NCBI RefSeq assembly: GCF_021295335.1
Contig: NZ_JAIWOT010000001.1
Location: forward strand, 1,057,001-1,121,000
Direction of reading: 5' to 3'
From: Komagataeibacter sp. FNDCF1
GTDB taxonomy: Bacteria > Pseudomonadota > Alphaproteobacteria > Acetobacterales > Acetobacteraceae
Length of the DNA stretch: 64,000 nucleotides
Shown: positions 26,943 to 35,699 of the stretch, piece by piece
Position numbering within the stretch: the first letter of the stretch is position 1
Layout of the letters: the number at the start of each line of letters is the position of its first letter
Notes under the pieces: generated by a model
What the model was told of the DNA's origin: nothing
The model's database searches: none
Seen by the model: the letters and a program-made list of their open reading frames with translations, nothing else
Translations under genes and position numbers: made by a program

Positions 26943-28220
26943 TCAGACCACAAGGCTCATCGGGTTTTCAACAACCGTGCGGAAGGCCGAGAGCCACTGT
27001 GCCGCCAGCGCGCCATCCACCACCCGGTGATCGACCGAAAGTGTCACGGTCATGACCGTGGCAATGGCAATGTCATTGCCCTTGACCACCGCCCTGCGCT
27101 CACCCGCCGCAATGGCCAGGATGGCGGCCTGTGGCGGGTTGAGAATGGCGGAGAACGCCTTGACCCCGTACATCCCCATGTTGGAGATGGAGAAGGTGCC
27201 GCCCTGGAATTCCTCTGGCTTCAGCTTGCCTGCCCGCGCGCGGGCCACAAGGTCGCGTGTCTCGAGACTGATCTGGCGCAGGCCCTTGGTATCGGCCGCG
27301 CGCACGATGGGCGTAATCAGCCCGTCGGGGATGGAAACGGCGACCGAGATGTCCACATCATGATACGCCAGCAGCGCGTCATCGGTATAGGACACATTGA
27401 CCTGCGGCACCCGGCGCAGGGTGACCGCCGCCGCCTTGACCAGCATGTCATTGACCGAGATCTTGTATGCACCCGGCCCTTCGCTGGGGGCTGCGGCATT
27501 GAGCTGGCTGCGCAGGGCCATCAGCGCGTCGAGCTCCACATCCATTTCCACATAGAAATGCGGGATGGTGGACTTGGCTTCCGTCAGGCGGCGCGCAATC
27601 ACCTTGCGCATGCCCGAATGCGGCACGGTGTCATACGCCGTGCTGGCGGGTGCCGGTGCGGATGCCGGTGCCGCGGCGGACGCAGCCGTGGCTGCGGGGG
27701 CTGCCGCCGGGGCCTGCTGCGCCTGTTCCACATCACGGCGCACGATGCGCCCGTTGGGGCCGCTGCCCTTCAGCGTGGCAAGGTCGATGCCCTTCCGGGC
27801 TGCAATCCTGCGCGCAAGGGGGGAAGCAAAGACGCGTGTGCCCTTTGATGCAGGTGTGGCGGACGCCATGGAGGCCTGCGGGGGCGGGGCGGCCTGCGCG
27901 GTGGCAGGCGCCGGGGTTACCGGGGCCGCCATGGCCGGGGCGGTCGTGGGGGCCGCAGGCGCGTCGGGCACGCTCTCGCCTTCGGCCACCAGTATGGCGA
28001 TGGGGGTGTTGACGGCAATCCCGTCCGTGCCCTCGCCAATCAGGATGCGGCCCAGCACGCCCTCATCCACGGCCTCGACTTCCATCGTGGCCTTGTCGGT
28101 CTCGATTTCCGCAATCACGTCGCCTGCGGCAATGCTGTCACCTTCCGCCTTGAGCCAGCGCGCCAGGGTACCTTCCTTCATTGTGGGGGAAAGGGCTGGC
28201 ATCAGGATGTTGATCGGCAT
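26943..28220 (-). CDS. pdhC: Dihydrolipoamide acetyltransferase (PDH E2)
   Basis: 425-residue E2 core of pyruvate dehydrogenase. In order: one lipoyl domain (1-80) with Lys43 in [10 protein letters not shown]; a long Ala/Pro linker; a peripheral-subunit-binding domain (about 125-165, [26 protein letters not shown]); a second linker; and the catalytic domain ending [11 protein letters not shown] with His398 and Asp402. Start at 28220 (MPINIL) preferred over a GTG at 28235 because GAGGG lies about 8 bases upstream. Its lipoyl-domain coding sequence shares a 65-base perfect repeat with pdhB. Confidence 0.96.
   Translation of the reverse strand: MPINILMPALSPTMKEGTLARWLKAEGDSIAAGDVIAEIETDKATMEVEAVDEGVLGRILIGEGTDGIAVNTPIAILVAEGESVPDAPAAPTTAPAMAAPVTPAPATAQAAPPPQASMASATPASKGTRVFASPLARRIAARKGIDLATLKGSGPNGRIVRRDVEQAQQAPAAAPAATAASAAAPASAPAPASTAYDTVPHSGMRKVIARRLTEAKSTIPHFYVEMDVELDALMALRSQLNAAAPSEGPGAYKISVNDMLVKAAAVTLRRVPQVNVSYTDDALLAYHDVDISVAVSIPDGLITPIVRAADTKGLRQISLETRDLVARARAGKLKPEEFQGGTFSISNMGMYGVKAFSAILNPPQAAILAIAAGERRAVVKGNDIAIATVMTVTLSVDHRVVDGALAAQWLSAFRTVVENPMSLVV
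28063..28127 (+). repeat. 65-base direct repeat, copy 1 (lipoyl domain of pdhC)
   Basis: Identical over 65 bases to 29430-29494. It encodes the lysine-bearing hairpin of the lipoyl domain ([19 protein letters not shown]) in pdhC. Confidence 0.85.
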
Positions 28221-28231
28221 CGCGTAATCCC

Positions 28232-29587
28232 TCACACAACCTGCCGGACGGCATTGATGATCCAGTCCGCATTGGGCAGGGCAAGCTTTTCCAGGTTGGC
28301 GGCAAACGGCATGGGCACATCCGCCCCCGCCACGCGCACCGGGGGCGCGTCCAGATAATCGAACGCGTGCTCGATCACCTGCATGGCCACTTCCGCGCCA
28401 ATGCCGGCAAAGGGCCAGCCTTCTTCCACCACCACCAGGCGGCTGGTTTTCCTGACACTCTCCACCACCGTCTCGGTATCCAGCGGGCGGATGGTGCGCA
28501 GGTTGATCACTTCCGCATCGATCCCCTGCTCCGCCAGCTTTTCGGCGGCTTCCAGCGCAACGCCGACCATGATGGAGAAGGCGACGATGGTCACGTCCGT
28601 GCCGGCGCGCTCGATCTTCGCCCTGCCTATGGGCAGGATGAAGTCCTCATCCACCGGGCACGGGAAACGCTGGCCATACAGGATCTCGTTTTCGAGGAAG
28701 ATGACCGGGTTGGGGTCACGGATGGCGGCGCGCAGCAGGCCCTTGGCGTCCGCTGCGGACCACGGGGCCACCACCTTCAGTCCCGGCACATGGCCGTACC
28801 AGCTGGCATAGCACTGCGAATGCTGGGCACCCACGCGTGCGGCGGCGCCGTTGGGGCCACGGAACACGATAGGGCACGACATCTGCCCGCCCGACATGTA
28901 GCGCGTCTTGGCGGCGGAATTGATGATCTGGTCAATGGCCTGCATGGCGAAGTTCATGGTCATGAACTCCACAATCGGCTTGAGCCCGGTCAGCGCGGCA
29001 CCGATGGCCATGCCGGTAAAGCCCTGTTCGGTAATGGGGGTGTCGATCACCCGCTTTGCACCAAACTGGTCCAGCAACCCCTGCGAGACCTTGTAGGCCC
29101 CCTGGTACTCGGCCACTTCCTCACCGATCAGGAACACGTCCTCATCACGCGCGAGCTCGGCGGCCATGGCATCGCGCAGGGCCTCGCGCACGGTGATCTC
29201 GCTGGTCTCGCCCCAGTCCTTTTCAGGGGCTGCGGCTGCCCCGGGCCTGCCGGGCGCGGCGGGCACGGGGCCGCAGGATGGCGGGGCGACGGGAGCCTGC
29301 GCCGCAGGGGCCACCGGGGTTGCCGGCGTGGCATCCACGCTCTCGCCCTCGGCCAGCAGCACGGCAATGGGGGTGTTGACCGCCACGTTCTCCGTCCCCT
29401 CGGGGATCAGGACGCGGCCAAGGATACCTTCATCCACGGCCTCGACTTCCATCGTGGCCTTGTCGGTCTCGATTTCCGCAATCACGTCGCCTGCTGCAAT
29501 CGCATCACCCGGCCTGCGCAGCCAGCGCGCCACCTTCCCCTCCTTCATGGTGGGGGACAGGGCGGGCATGAGTATTTCTGTTGCCAT
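28232..29587 (-). CDS. pdhB: Pyruvate dehydrogenase E1 component subunit beta with lipoyl domain
   Basis: 451 residues, about 120 longer than a plain E1 beta. Residues 1-80 are a lipoyl domain (Lys43 in [10 protein letters not shown]). A Pro/Ala linker (about 85-125) joins it to the transketolase-type E1 beta domain, which starts near [13 protein letters not shown] and holds [26 protein letters not shown] and [13 protein letters not shown]. The lipoyl-E1 beta fusion is typical of many alphaproteobacteria. Gaps are 11 bases to pdhC and 7 bases to pdhA. Confidence 0.95.
   Translation of the reverse strand: MATEILMPALSPTMKEGKVARWLRRPGDAIAAGDVIAEIETDKATMEVEAVDEGILGRVLIPEGTENVAVNTPIAVLLAEGESVDATPATPVAPAAQAPVAPPSCGPVPAAPGRPGAAAAPEKDWGETSEITVREALRDAMAAELARDEDVFLIGEEVAEYQGAYKVSQGLLDQFGAKRVIDTPITEQGFTGMAIGAALTGLKPIVEFMTMNFAMQAIDQIINSAAKTRYMSGGQMSCPIVFRGPNGAAARVGAQHSQCYASWYGHVPGLKVVAPWSAADAKGLLRAAIRDPNPVIFLENEILYGQRFPCPVDEDFILPIGRAKIERAGTDVTIVAFSIMVGVALEAAEKLAEQGIDAEVINLRTIRPLDTETVVESVRKTSRLVVVEEGWPFAGIGAEVAMQVIEHAFDYLDAPPVRVAGADVPMPFAANLEKLALPNADWIINAVRQVV
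29430..29494 (+). repeat. 65-base direct repeat, copy 2 (lipoyl domain of pdhB)
   Basis: Same 65 bases as 28063-28127, here encoding the equivalent part of the PdhB lipoyl domain, 1,367 bases away. Confidence 0.85.
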
Positions 29588-29594
29588 CTCTAAT

Positions 29595-30605
29595 TCAGCT
29601 TCCTACCAGAATGTCCGTCCACAGCTCCGAAGGGTCGGGCTCGGGACTGGTCTGGGCAAACTCGGCCGCGTCAACCACGACGGCCTTCACCTTGTCATCC
29701 ATCGCCTTCAGGTCGCTTTCCGCCACACCGCGTTCAAGCAGTTCGCGGCGCACGCGGTCGATCGGGTCATGGTTCTTGCGGATTTCGTCCACTTCCGAAC
29801 GCTGGCGGTATTTCGCCGGGTCGGACATGGAATGACCACGGTAGCGGTAGGTGTCCACCTCCATCAGCACCGGCCCCTTGCCCGCGCGGCAGTGGGCCAC
29901 GGCCTCGGCCGCGGCAGCCCGCACGGCCTCGACATCCATGCCATCGACATACAGGCCCGGGATGCCCCACGGCTCGCCATTGCGCCACAGCGCCTTCGAA
30001 GCCGAGGCCCGCTCCACGCTGGTACCCATGCCGTAGCGGTTGTTTTCCAGCACGAACAGGCAGGGCAGCTTGTGTAGCGCGGCGAGATTGAAGCTTTCGT
30101 AAACCTGGCCCTGGTTGGATGCACCCTCGCCATAATACGTGACCGAGACCTCGTCCGTGCCACGGTACTTGTTGGCAAACGCCAGCCCGATGCCCAGCGA
30201 CACCTGCGCGCCGACAATGCCGTGACCACCATAGAAGTGCTTTTCGGAGGAGAACATGTGCATCGACCCCCCCTTGCCGTGGGAATAGCCGCCCTCACGC
30301 CCGGTCAGTTCGGCCATGACCCCGCGCGCGCTCATGCCGGCGGCCAGCATCTGCCCGTGGTCGCGGTAGGAGGTGATGATCTTGTCCCCCTGCTTGAGCT
30401 CCATCTGGATGCCGACCACAACCGCTTCCTGCCCGATATACAGGTGGCAGAACCCGCCGATCAGCCCCATGCCGTAAAGCTGGCCTGCACGTTCCTCAAA
30501 CCGGCGGATCAGGACCATCTGGTAATAGGCTTCCTTCAGGTCGGCTTCGGTCATGGTCCGGCTGTTATGGCCACCCGACAGGCCGGGATCTGTCTCATTA
30601 CTCAT
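29595..30605 (-). CDS. pdhA: Pyruvate dehydrogenase E1 component subunit alpha
   Basis: 336 residues. E1 alpha binds thiamine diphosphate and decarboxylates pyruvate together with PdhB. The core is [32 protein letters not shown], the GDG..N-type TPP motif, given here in parts. The [28 protein letters not shown] start of the domain and a [11 protein letters not shown] motif also fit. The start at 30605 (MSNETD) is preferred over 30623 because AAGGA lies 6 bases upstream and none precedes the longer version. First gene of the operon; the promoter should be in 30606-30701. Confidence 0.95.
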   Translation of the reverse strand: MSNETDPGLSGGHNSRTMTEADLKEAYYQMVLIRRFEERAGQLYGMGLIGGFCHLYIGQEAVVVGIQMELKQGDKIITSYRDHGQMLAAGMSARGVMAELTGREGGYSHGKGGSMHMFSSEKHFYGGHGIVGAQVSLGIGLAFANKYRGTDEVSVTYYGEGASNQGQVYESFNLAALHKLPCLFVLENNRYGMGTSVERASASKALWRNGEPWGIPGLYVDGMDVEAVRAAAAEAVAHCRAGKGPVLMEVDTYRYRGHSMSDPAKYRQRSEVDEIRKNHDPIDRVRRELLERGVAESDLKAMDDKVKAVVVDAAEFAQTSPEPDPSELWTDILVGS

Positions 30606-30701
30606 CGAACGTCCTTGGTTCATGTTGCCCGTGCTGTTGTCTCCGCCCCTGCGGCAGGCACAGCCGTTATGGTTGCGACAGGTGTGCGTGCCGGTCCGTC
30701 A

Positions 30702-31190
30702 TCACCCGGCCGTACGCTCATAAGTACCGGAAGCACCGCCGGATTTATGGATCACGTGTATCTGACCGATTTCCATGTCCCGCTCCACCGCCTTGCACAT
30801 GTCATACAGCGTCAGCGCAGCAACCGAGGCCGCGGTCAGCGCCTCCATCTCGACACCCGTGGGCCCGGTGGTGCGCACGCGCGCGGTAATGGTGATGCCG
30901 CGCTGGTCGGCATCGGGCTCAAGCTGCACCCGGACTGACGAGAGGGCCAGCGGATGGCACAGCGGGATCAGGTCGGCGGTTTTCTTGGCCGCCATGATGC
31001 CCGCAATCCGGGCGGTGGCCAGCACGTCGCCCTTGGGCATCCCGCCTGCCATGATCAGGGCCAGGGTTTCGGAACGCATGCTGATATGCCCATGCGCCAC
31101 AGCCTCGCGCCGGGTATCAGGCTTGGCCGAGACATCCACCATCACCGCATGTCCGGCACCATCCAGATGCGACAGGCGGGACCCCGTCAT
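30702..31190 (-). CDS. moaC: Cyclic pyranopterin monophosphate synthase (MoaC)
   Basis: 162-residue enzyme of molybdenum cofactor synthesis, turning 3',8-cyclo-7,8-dihydro-GTP into cyclic pyranopterin monophosphate. Conserved segments: [36 protein letters not shown] with the conserved Cys-His, [16 protein letters not shown] and [15 protein letters not shown]. Complete. The start overlaps the trpC stop by ATGA, so Mo-cofactor synthesis is coupled to the tryptophan operon. Confidence 0.96.
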   Translation of the reverse strand: MTGSRLSHLDGAGHAVMVDVSAKPDTRREAVAHGHISMRSETLALIMAGGMPKGDVLATARIAGIMAAKKTADLIPLCHPLALSSVRVQLEPDADQRGITITARVRTTGPTGVEMEALTAASVAALTLYDMCKAVERDMEIGQIHVIHKSGGASGTYERTAG

Positions 31191-32080
31191 GGTGCGGCGG
31201 GCGCCGGGGCCGGCGCATCCGGCGTGGTGCCCAGCAGCGCGTGCACCGCTGCCCCCACGTCCTCGTGCCGCAGCAGGCTTTCCCCCACCAGGAAGCCCGA
31301 CGCCCCAATGGCGTTGAGCTTCATCACATCTTCATGGGTGCGGATGCCGCTTTCGGATACGATGATCCTGTCAGGCGGCACCAGCGGCGCAAGCCTGCAT
31401 GTGGTCCCGATATCGGTCTGGAGTGTCTTGAGGTTGCGGTTGTTGATGCCGATCAGCGATGTATCGAGCGCCAGCGCGCGGTTGAGTTCGCCCTCGTCAT
31501 GCACCTCCACCAGCACGTCCATGTCCAGCCCGCGTGCGATGTCCAGCAGTTCGGCGGCTTCGGCATCGGTCAGGATGGCCATGATCAGCAGGATGCAGTC
31601 CGCGCCGATCAGGCGGCTTTCATGCACCTGCCACGGGTCGATGATGAAGTCCTTGCGCAACAGCGGCAGCTTGCACGCTTCGCGCACGCGGGTCAGATCC
31701 TCGGCGCTGCCATGGAAGCATGACCCCTCGGTCAGGACGGAAATGCACGCCGCCCCCGCCTTTTCATATTCCTGCGCAATCCGGGTGGGTTCATAATCGG
31801 GCCGCAGGATGCCGGCGGAAGGGGATGCCTTCTTGATTTCGGCAATCAGGCCGATCTGGTGGTCCGCCGTCTTCTGCTTCAGCGCCTGGCCAAAGCCACG
31901 CGGCGGCGTGTCAACCTCACGCGCGCGGGCCGTGATTTCCTTCAGTGTCACGACCTTTGCGCGCTGCGCCACGTCCACCCGTGTCCGTGCACAGATACGC
32001 TCCAGAACATCGGGGATGCTGTCCACATCCCCGGGCTGGACACTGCCTGTCTGGGGGGGGGTGCTTGGCGTGTCGTTCAT
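31187..32080 (-). CDS. trpC: Indole-3-glycerol phosphate synthase
   Basis: 297-residue (beta-alpha)8 enzyme closing CdRP to indole-3-glycerol phosphate. About 25 N-terminal residues (Thr/Pro/Gln-rich) precede the normal start at about [10 protein letters not shown]. Motifs: [15 protein letters not shown] with the catalytic lysine, [52 protein letters not shown] and VSESGI. Monofunctional: no fused trpF. Three bases follow the trpD stop, and it overlaps moaC by ATGA. Confidence 0.96.
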   Translation of the reverse strand: MNDTPSTPPQTGSVQPGDVDSIPDVLERICARTRVDVAQRAKVVTLKEITARAREVDTPPRGFGQALKQKTADHQIGLIAEIKKASPSAGILRPDYEPTRIAQEYEKAGAACISVLTEGSCFHGSAEDLTRVREACKLPLLRKDFIIDPWQVHESRLIGADCILLIMAILTDAEAAELLDIARGLDMDVLVEVHDEGELNRALALDTSLIGINNRNLKTLQTDIGTTCRLAPLVPPDRIIVSESGIRTHEDVMKLNAIGASGFLVGESLLRHEDVGAAVHALLGTTPDAPAPAPAAP

Positions 32081-32083
32081 TTT

Positions 32084-33418
32084 CTACCCTGTTACTCTGT
32101 TTGGCACGTCCGCGCGAAAGTTCCGCACGGCCTCCAGCACGGCCGCAACCGCGCCACGATCGAGCGCATCCGCCGCAAGGCCGATGTTCCCGCGCAGGGC
32201 GGCGTAATCGATCTCGCCCCCCCGCATGATAGTGCTGCCCCTGCCCGCCACATGCAACGCGACACCTGCGTTGAGCAGCACGGTATCCCGGTAGGCCCCG
32301 CGCGCGCCCTGCGCCAGTTCCCGCAGCGCCCGCGCGTTATGGGCGGGCGTGCCACCGGCAATGGCGGCGATGGGGGCTGTCGCCAGTCCCGCCTCCTGCG
32401 CGTGAATGGTCACGCGCCGGATCGATCCGTCCTCCAGCACGCAGGCATGGGTGGGGCCGGCCAGAGTCAGTTCATCAATGAACCGGCCCTGCCCGCATTC
32501 ACCACTGACCGCCCATACCCGTTCCGACCCTACCTCCCGCAGGGTGCGGACCATGACTTCCAGCCAGTCGGGGGAAAAGACGCCCACAAGCTGCCGCCGG
32601 ACCTCCGCCGGATTGCACAGCGGCCCGATAAGGTTGAAAATGGTGCGAAAACCCAGCGCGCGCCGCACCATACCCACATGCCGCATGGCGGGATGGTGAT
32701 TGGGGGCGGCAAGGAACGTCACGCAATGGGCCGCCATCATCCGGCCGATATGCCCGTTATCAACCGGCAGGGGCACGTCGAGTTCCAGCAGCACGTCCGT
32801 CGCCCCCGAGCGCGAGGACAGTGCCCGGTTGCCATGCTTGGCCACCGGCACGCCCATGGCGGCCAGCACGAAGGCCACGGCGGTGGAAACATTGAGCGTG
32901 CCCAGCCCGTCCCCCCCCGTGCCGCATACGTCAAGCGCGCCATCGGGCATGGCGGGGACGGCCAGCATGCGCGCGCGTATCGCCCTTACGGCGGCATGGA
33001 GTTCGGTCACGCTCTCGCCGCGCATGTGCAGCGCTGTCAGGAACGCGGCCAGTACTGCATCGCTCACCGCCCCGTCCATGATCAGGCCGAAAGCCGTCTG
33101 CGCCATGTCCGGCGTCAGGTCACGGCCGTCCAGCACCACGTCCAGAATGTCCGTGAACCCGGATGCAGGGCCTGCGGGACCGGGCGCGCGGTGACGCAGC
33201 ACGGCTTCCAGTTCCACCGGGTCGGCCTGCACCCGGCCCTGCATGCGCAGTGCGGTCAGAAAGGCTATGGCGGGCACCTGCTCCACATCGCCATTTTCGA
33301 TGGATCGCAGGGCGGCCTGCGCCTCCTCCGGCGCCACCACGCCCCCCGCAACCGCCCGCCCCAGTATCGCGCGGAACGTGTCGCTGGTGGACGGGCCGCT
33401 GTCCATCGTGCCGGCCAT
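32084..33418 (-). CDS. trpD: Anthranilate phosphoribosyltransferase with duplicated N-terminal domain
   Basis: 444 residues against about 340-350 for typical TrpD, which transfers phosphoribose to anthranilate. The catalytic part is complete: DVCGTGGDG-LGTLNVST (PRPP loop), VAKHGNRALSS and a normal C-terminal half. The extra length is a second copy of the N-terminal helical domain. Residues about 15-75 (TFRAIL, PEEAQAAL, IAFLTALRMQG) mirror about 88-150 (GFTDIL, PDMAQTAF, AAFLTALHMRG) with about 73-residue spacing. The second copy is contiguous with the catalytic domain, as in normal TrpD. Whether copy 1 alters dimerisation is unknown. A start at Met5 is also possible. Confidence 0.9.
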   Translation of the reverse strand: MAGTMDSGPSTSDTFRAILGRAVAGGVVAPEEAQAALRSIENGDVEQVPAIAFLTALRMQGRVQADPVELEAVLRHRAPGPAGPASGFTDILDVVLDGRDLTPDMAQTAFGLIMDGAVSDAVLAAFLTALHMRGESVTELHAAVRAIRARMLAVPAMPDGALDVCGTGGDGLGTLNVSTAVAFVLAAMGVPVAKHGNRALSSRSGATDVLLELDVPLPVDNGHIGRMMAAHCVTFLAAPNHHPAMRHVGMVRRALGFRTIFNLIGPLCNPAEVRRQLVGVFSPDWLEVMVRTLREVGSERVWAVSGECGQGRFIDELTLAGPTHACVLEDGSIRRVTIHAQEAGLATAPIAAIAGGTPAHNARALRELAQGARGAYRDTVLLNAGVALHVAGRGSTIMRGGEIDYAALRGNIGLAADALDRGAVAAVLEAVRNFRADVPNRVTG

Positions 33419-33424
33419 GACCGC

Positions 33425-34021
33425 TCAGGCAGCCTTGCGTGGCGTATTGCGCCCGCGGGCGATGGACAGGAAATTGGCCATGATGTCATGCCCGTGTTCC
33501 GAAGCGATGCTCTCGGGGTGGAACTGCACGCCGAATATGGGCAGGGTGGCGTGGCGCAGGCCCATGATCACGCCGTCCGCCGTGTGCGCGGTGGCCACCA
33601 GCGTGTCGGGCAGACTGTCGGGATCGACCGTCAGGCTGTGGTAACGGGTGGCATTGAACGGGTCGGGCAGGCCCGCGAACAGGTCCGTCCCGTCATGGTA
33701 TACGGGCGAGACCTTGCCATGCATCGGCACCGGGGCGCGCACGACCCGCCCGCCGAACACCTGCCCGATGGCCTGATGGCCAAGGCATACACCCAGTACC
33801 GGCACCTTTCCTGCTGCTGCGGCAATCAGGTCGCAGCATATACCAGCCTGATCGGGCGCACGGGGCCCGGGTGAGATGACAATGGCCTCTGGCTGGCGCG
33901 CCAGCGCATCCGCCACGCTGATCGCATCGTTGCGATGGACGTCGCACCTTTCCCCCAGGTCCCCAAGATAGTGGACGAGGTTGAAGGTAAAGCTGTCATA
34001 ATTGTCGATCAGGAGGATCAT
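33425..34021 (-). CDS. trpG: Anthranilate synthase component II (glutaminase)
   Basis: 198-residue class I glutamine amidotransferase delivering ammonia to Trp[15 protein letters not shown] at the N-terminus, [12 protein letters not shown], the nucleophile Cys79 in [10 protein letters not shown], and the C-terminal VQFHPES with the catalytic His and Glu are present. A shared role with PabB for 4-amino-4-deoxychorismate is common for such proteins. It begins about 100 bases after trpE, across a hairpin. Confidence 0.95.
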   Translation of the reverse strand: MILLIDNYDSFTFNLVHYLGDLGERCDVHRNDAISVADALARQPEAIVISPGPRAPDQAGICCDLIAAAAGKVPVLGVCLGHQAIGQVFGGRVVRAPVPMHGKVSPVYHDGTDLFAGLPDPFNATRYHSLTVDPDSLPDTLVATAHTADGVIMGLRHATLPIFGVQFHPESIASEHGHDIMANFLSIARGRNTPRKAA

Positions 34022-34046
34022 GGGCGTATCATGGCTTTTCCGCTGG

Positions 34047-34078
34047 GCCGGGTCAAACCCCCTGCGGCATGACCCGGC
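34047..34078 (-). other. Intercistronic hairpin between trpE and trpG
   Basis: A perfect 8-bp stem GCCGGGTC / GACCCGGC with a 16-base loop lies in the 103-base gap between trpE and trpG, the only wide gap in the trp cluster. No T-run follows on either strand. It may stabilise or process the mRNA. Confidence 0.4.
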
Positions 34079-34124
34079 ATGTCTTCATGTCCCTTATCAT
34101 GTACGCGGATGCTATAAAATTGCC

Positions 34125-35699
34125 TTATGCGTCATTCCCTGTCGCAAATCGCACAGCTTCCTCCGCCGCGCGGAACAGGGCACGGGCTTTCTGGCGGGTT
34201 TCCTCGTATTCCGCCTCGGGCACGCTGTCGGCCACCACGCCACAGCCCGCCTGCACGTACATGCGCCCGTCCTTCACTACCGCCATGCGCAGGCCGATGC
34301 AGGTATCCATGTCCCCATCGGGGCCGAAATAGCCGATGCACCCGGCATAGGTGGCCCTGCGGGTCGGCTCGACCTCGTCAATGATTTCCATGGCGCGGAT
34401 CTTGGGCGCACCCGTCAGTGTCCCGGCGGGAAAGCCCGACATCAGCGCGTCCAGCGCCTCAAGATCGGGGCGCAGCGTTCCTTCCACGTTGGAGGAGATG
34501 TGCATGACGTGGCTGAACCGTTCGATGACGAACTGCTCCGTCACCCGCACCGACCCCGGCTCGCATACCCGGCCCACGTCATTGCGGCCCAGGTCGATCA
34601 GCATCAGGTGCTCGGCGCGTTCCTTGGGGTCGGCCAGCAGTTCGGCCTCCAGGGCCAGATCTTCCTCCGTCGTGCGGCCACGCGGGCGGGTGCCTGCCAG
34701 CGGGCGCACGGTCATGGTGCCTTCGCGCAGGCGTACTAGGATTTCGGGGGACGAGCCGACCAGGCTGAACCCGTCCAGATCAAGGTAGAACAGGAAAGGT
34801 GCCGGGTTGATCCGCCGCAGCGCGCGGTACAGCGCGAATGGCGGCAGGCCGAACGCCGCGCTGAAGCGCTGGCTCGGCACGATCTGGAAGGCATCGCCCG
34901 CCGCTATGTAGTCCTGCAGTTTCCGTACGATATCACAGAATTCCGCCCTGGTCAGCGTGGATTCCGGCACGGGAACCCCGATCTCGCCCACCGGCCCGTC
35001 GGGCAGTTCCACAGGTGTGGACAGTGCCGCGCGGGCCTGCTGCAGGCGCTCATGCGCCAGATCCCATACCGCTTCGGGCGCCACACCCGCACATGGCCGC
35101 ATGGGGGCCGCCAGCAGCAGTTCGTCCCGCACCGTGTCGAATATGGCGAACAGGCCGGGACGGATCAGGATCCCTTCGGGCAGGTCCAGGTCATCGGCCG
35201 GCATGTCCGGCAGATACTCCACCTGCCGGATCATGTCATAGCCAAGGTAGCCGAACACACCGCCGGTCATGGGGGGCAGGCCTTCGGGCAGGTCCATGCG
35301 GCTGGCATGCAGGATACGGCGCAGGGACACCAGCGGCGCATCGGCTTCAGGCACGAAACTGTGGCTGGGGGCCGAGGGGTCGTGGCAGACACTGGCGCGG
35401 CCATCATGGCAGCGCCAGATCAGGTCGGGCAGCAGGCCGATGACCGAATAGCGCCCGCGCGAAGTGCCGCCCTCCACACTTTCCAGCAGGAAGGCGTTGT
35501 GGCCGCCATTGCCGCCCCCATGACTGCGCGCAAGTGATGACAGCCGCAGGAAGGCCGCGACGGGCGTGAGCAGGTCGGCAGGTTCGACACGCCACGCCAC
35601 CGTGCCCCTGCCTTCGCGCAGGGCGGCAAGCGCAGCCTCACGCAGGGCGGCATCGGGCTGCCGGGAGGGGGGGCGCATGCGCGCGGCGTCTGCTGTCAC
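34125..35699 (-). CDS. trpE: Anthranilate synthase component I
   Basis: 524-residue chorismate-utilising enzyme forming anthranilate with TrpG. The feedback-binding LLES motif (FLLESVEGG) and RGRYSVIG lie in the N-terminal domain. The C-terminal catalytic domain carries FQIVPSQRFS, SPEILVRL, RPLAGTRPRG, LIDLGRNDVGRV, and FPAGTLTGAPKIRAMEII, here in fragments. The LLES element suggests sensitivity to tryptophan. The start overlaps the ppiD stop by ATGA, so translation follows ppiD. Confidence 0.95.
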   Translation of the reverse strand: MTADAARMRPPSRQPDAALREAALAALREGRGTVAWRVEPADLLTPVAAFLRLSSLARSHGGGNGGHNAFLLESVEGGTSRGRYSVIGLLPDLIWRCHDGRASVCHDPSAPSHSFVPEADAPLVSLRRILHASRMDLPEGLPPMTGGVFGYLGYDMIRQVEYLPDMPADDLDLPEGILIRPGLFAIFDTVRDELLLAAPMRPCAGVAPEAVWDLAHERLQQARAALSTPVELPDGPVGEIGVPVPESTLTRAEFCDIVRKLQDYIAAGDAFQIVPSQRFSAAFGLPPFALYRALRRINPAPFLFYLDLDGFSLVGSSPEILVRLREGTMTVRPLAGTRPRGRTTEEDLALEAELLADPKERAEHLMLIDLGRNDVGRVCEPGSVRVTEQFVIERFSHVMHISSNVEGTLRPDLEALDALMSGFPAGTLTGAPKIRAMEIIDEVEPTRRATYAGCIGYFGPDGDMDTCIGLRMAVVKDGRMYVQAGCGVVADSVPEAEYEETRQKARALFRAAEEAVRFATGNDA

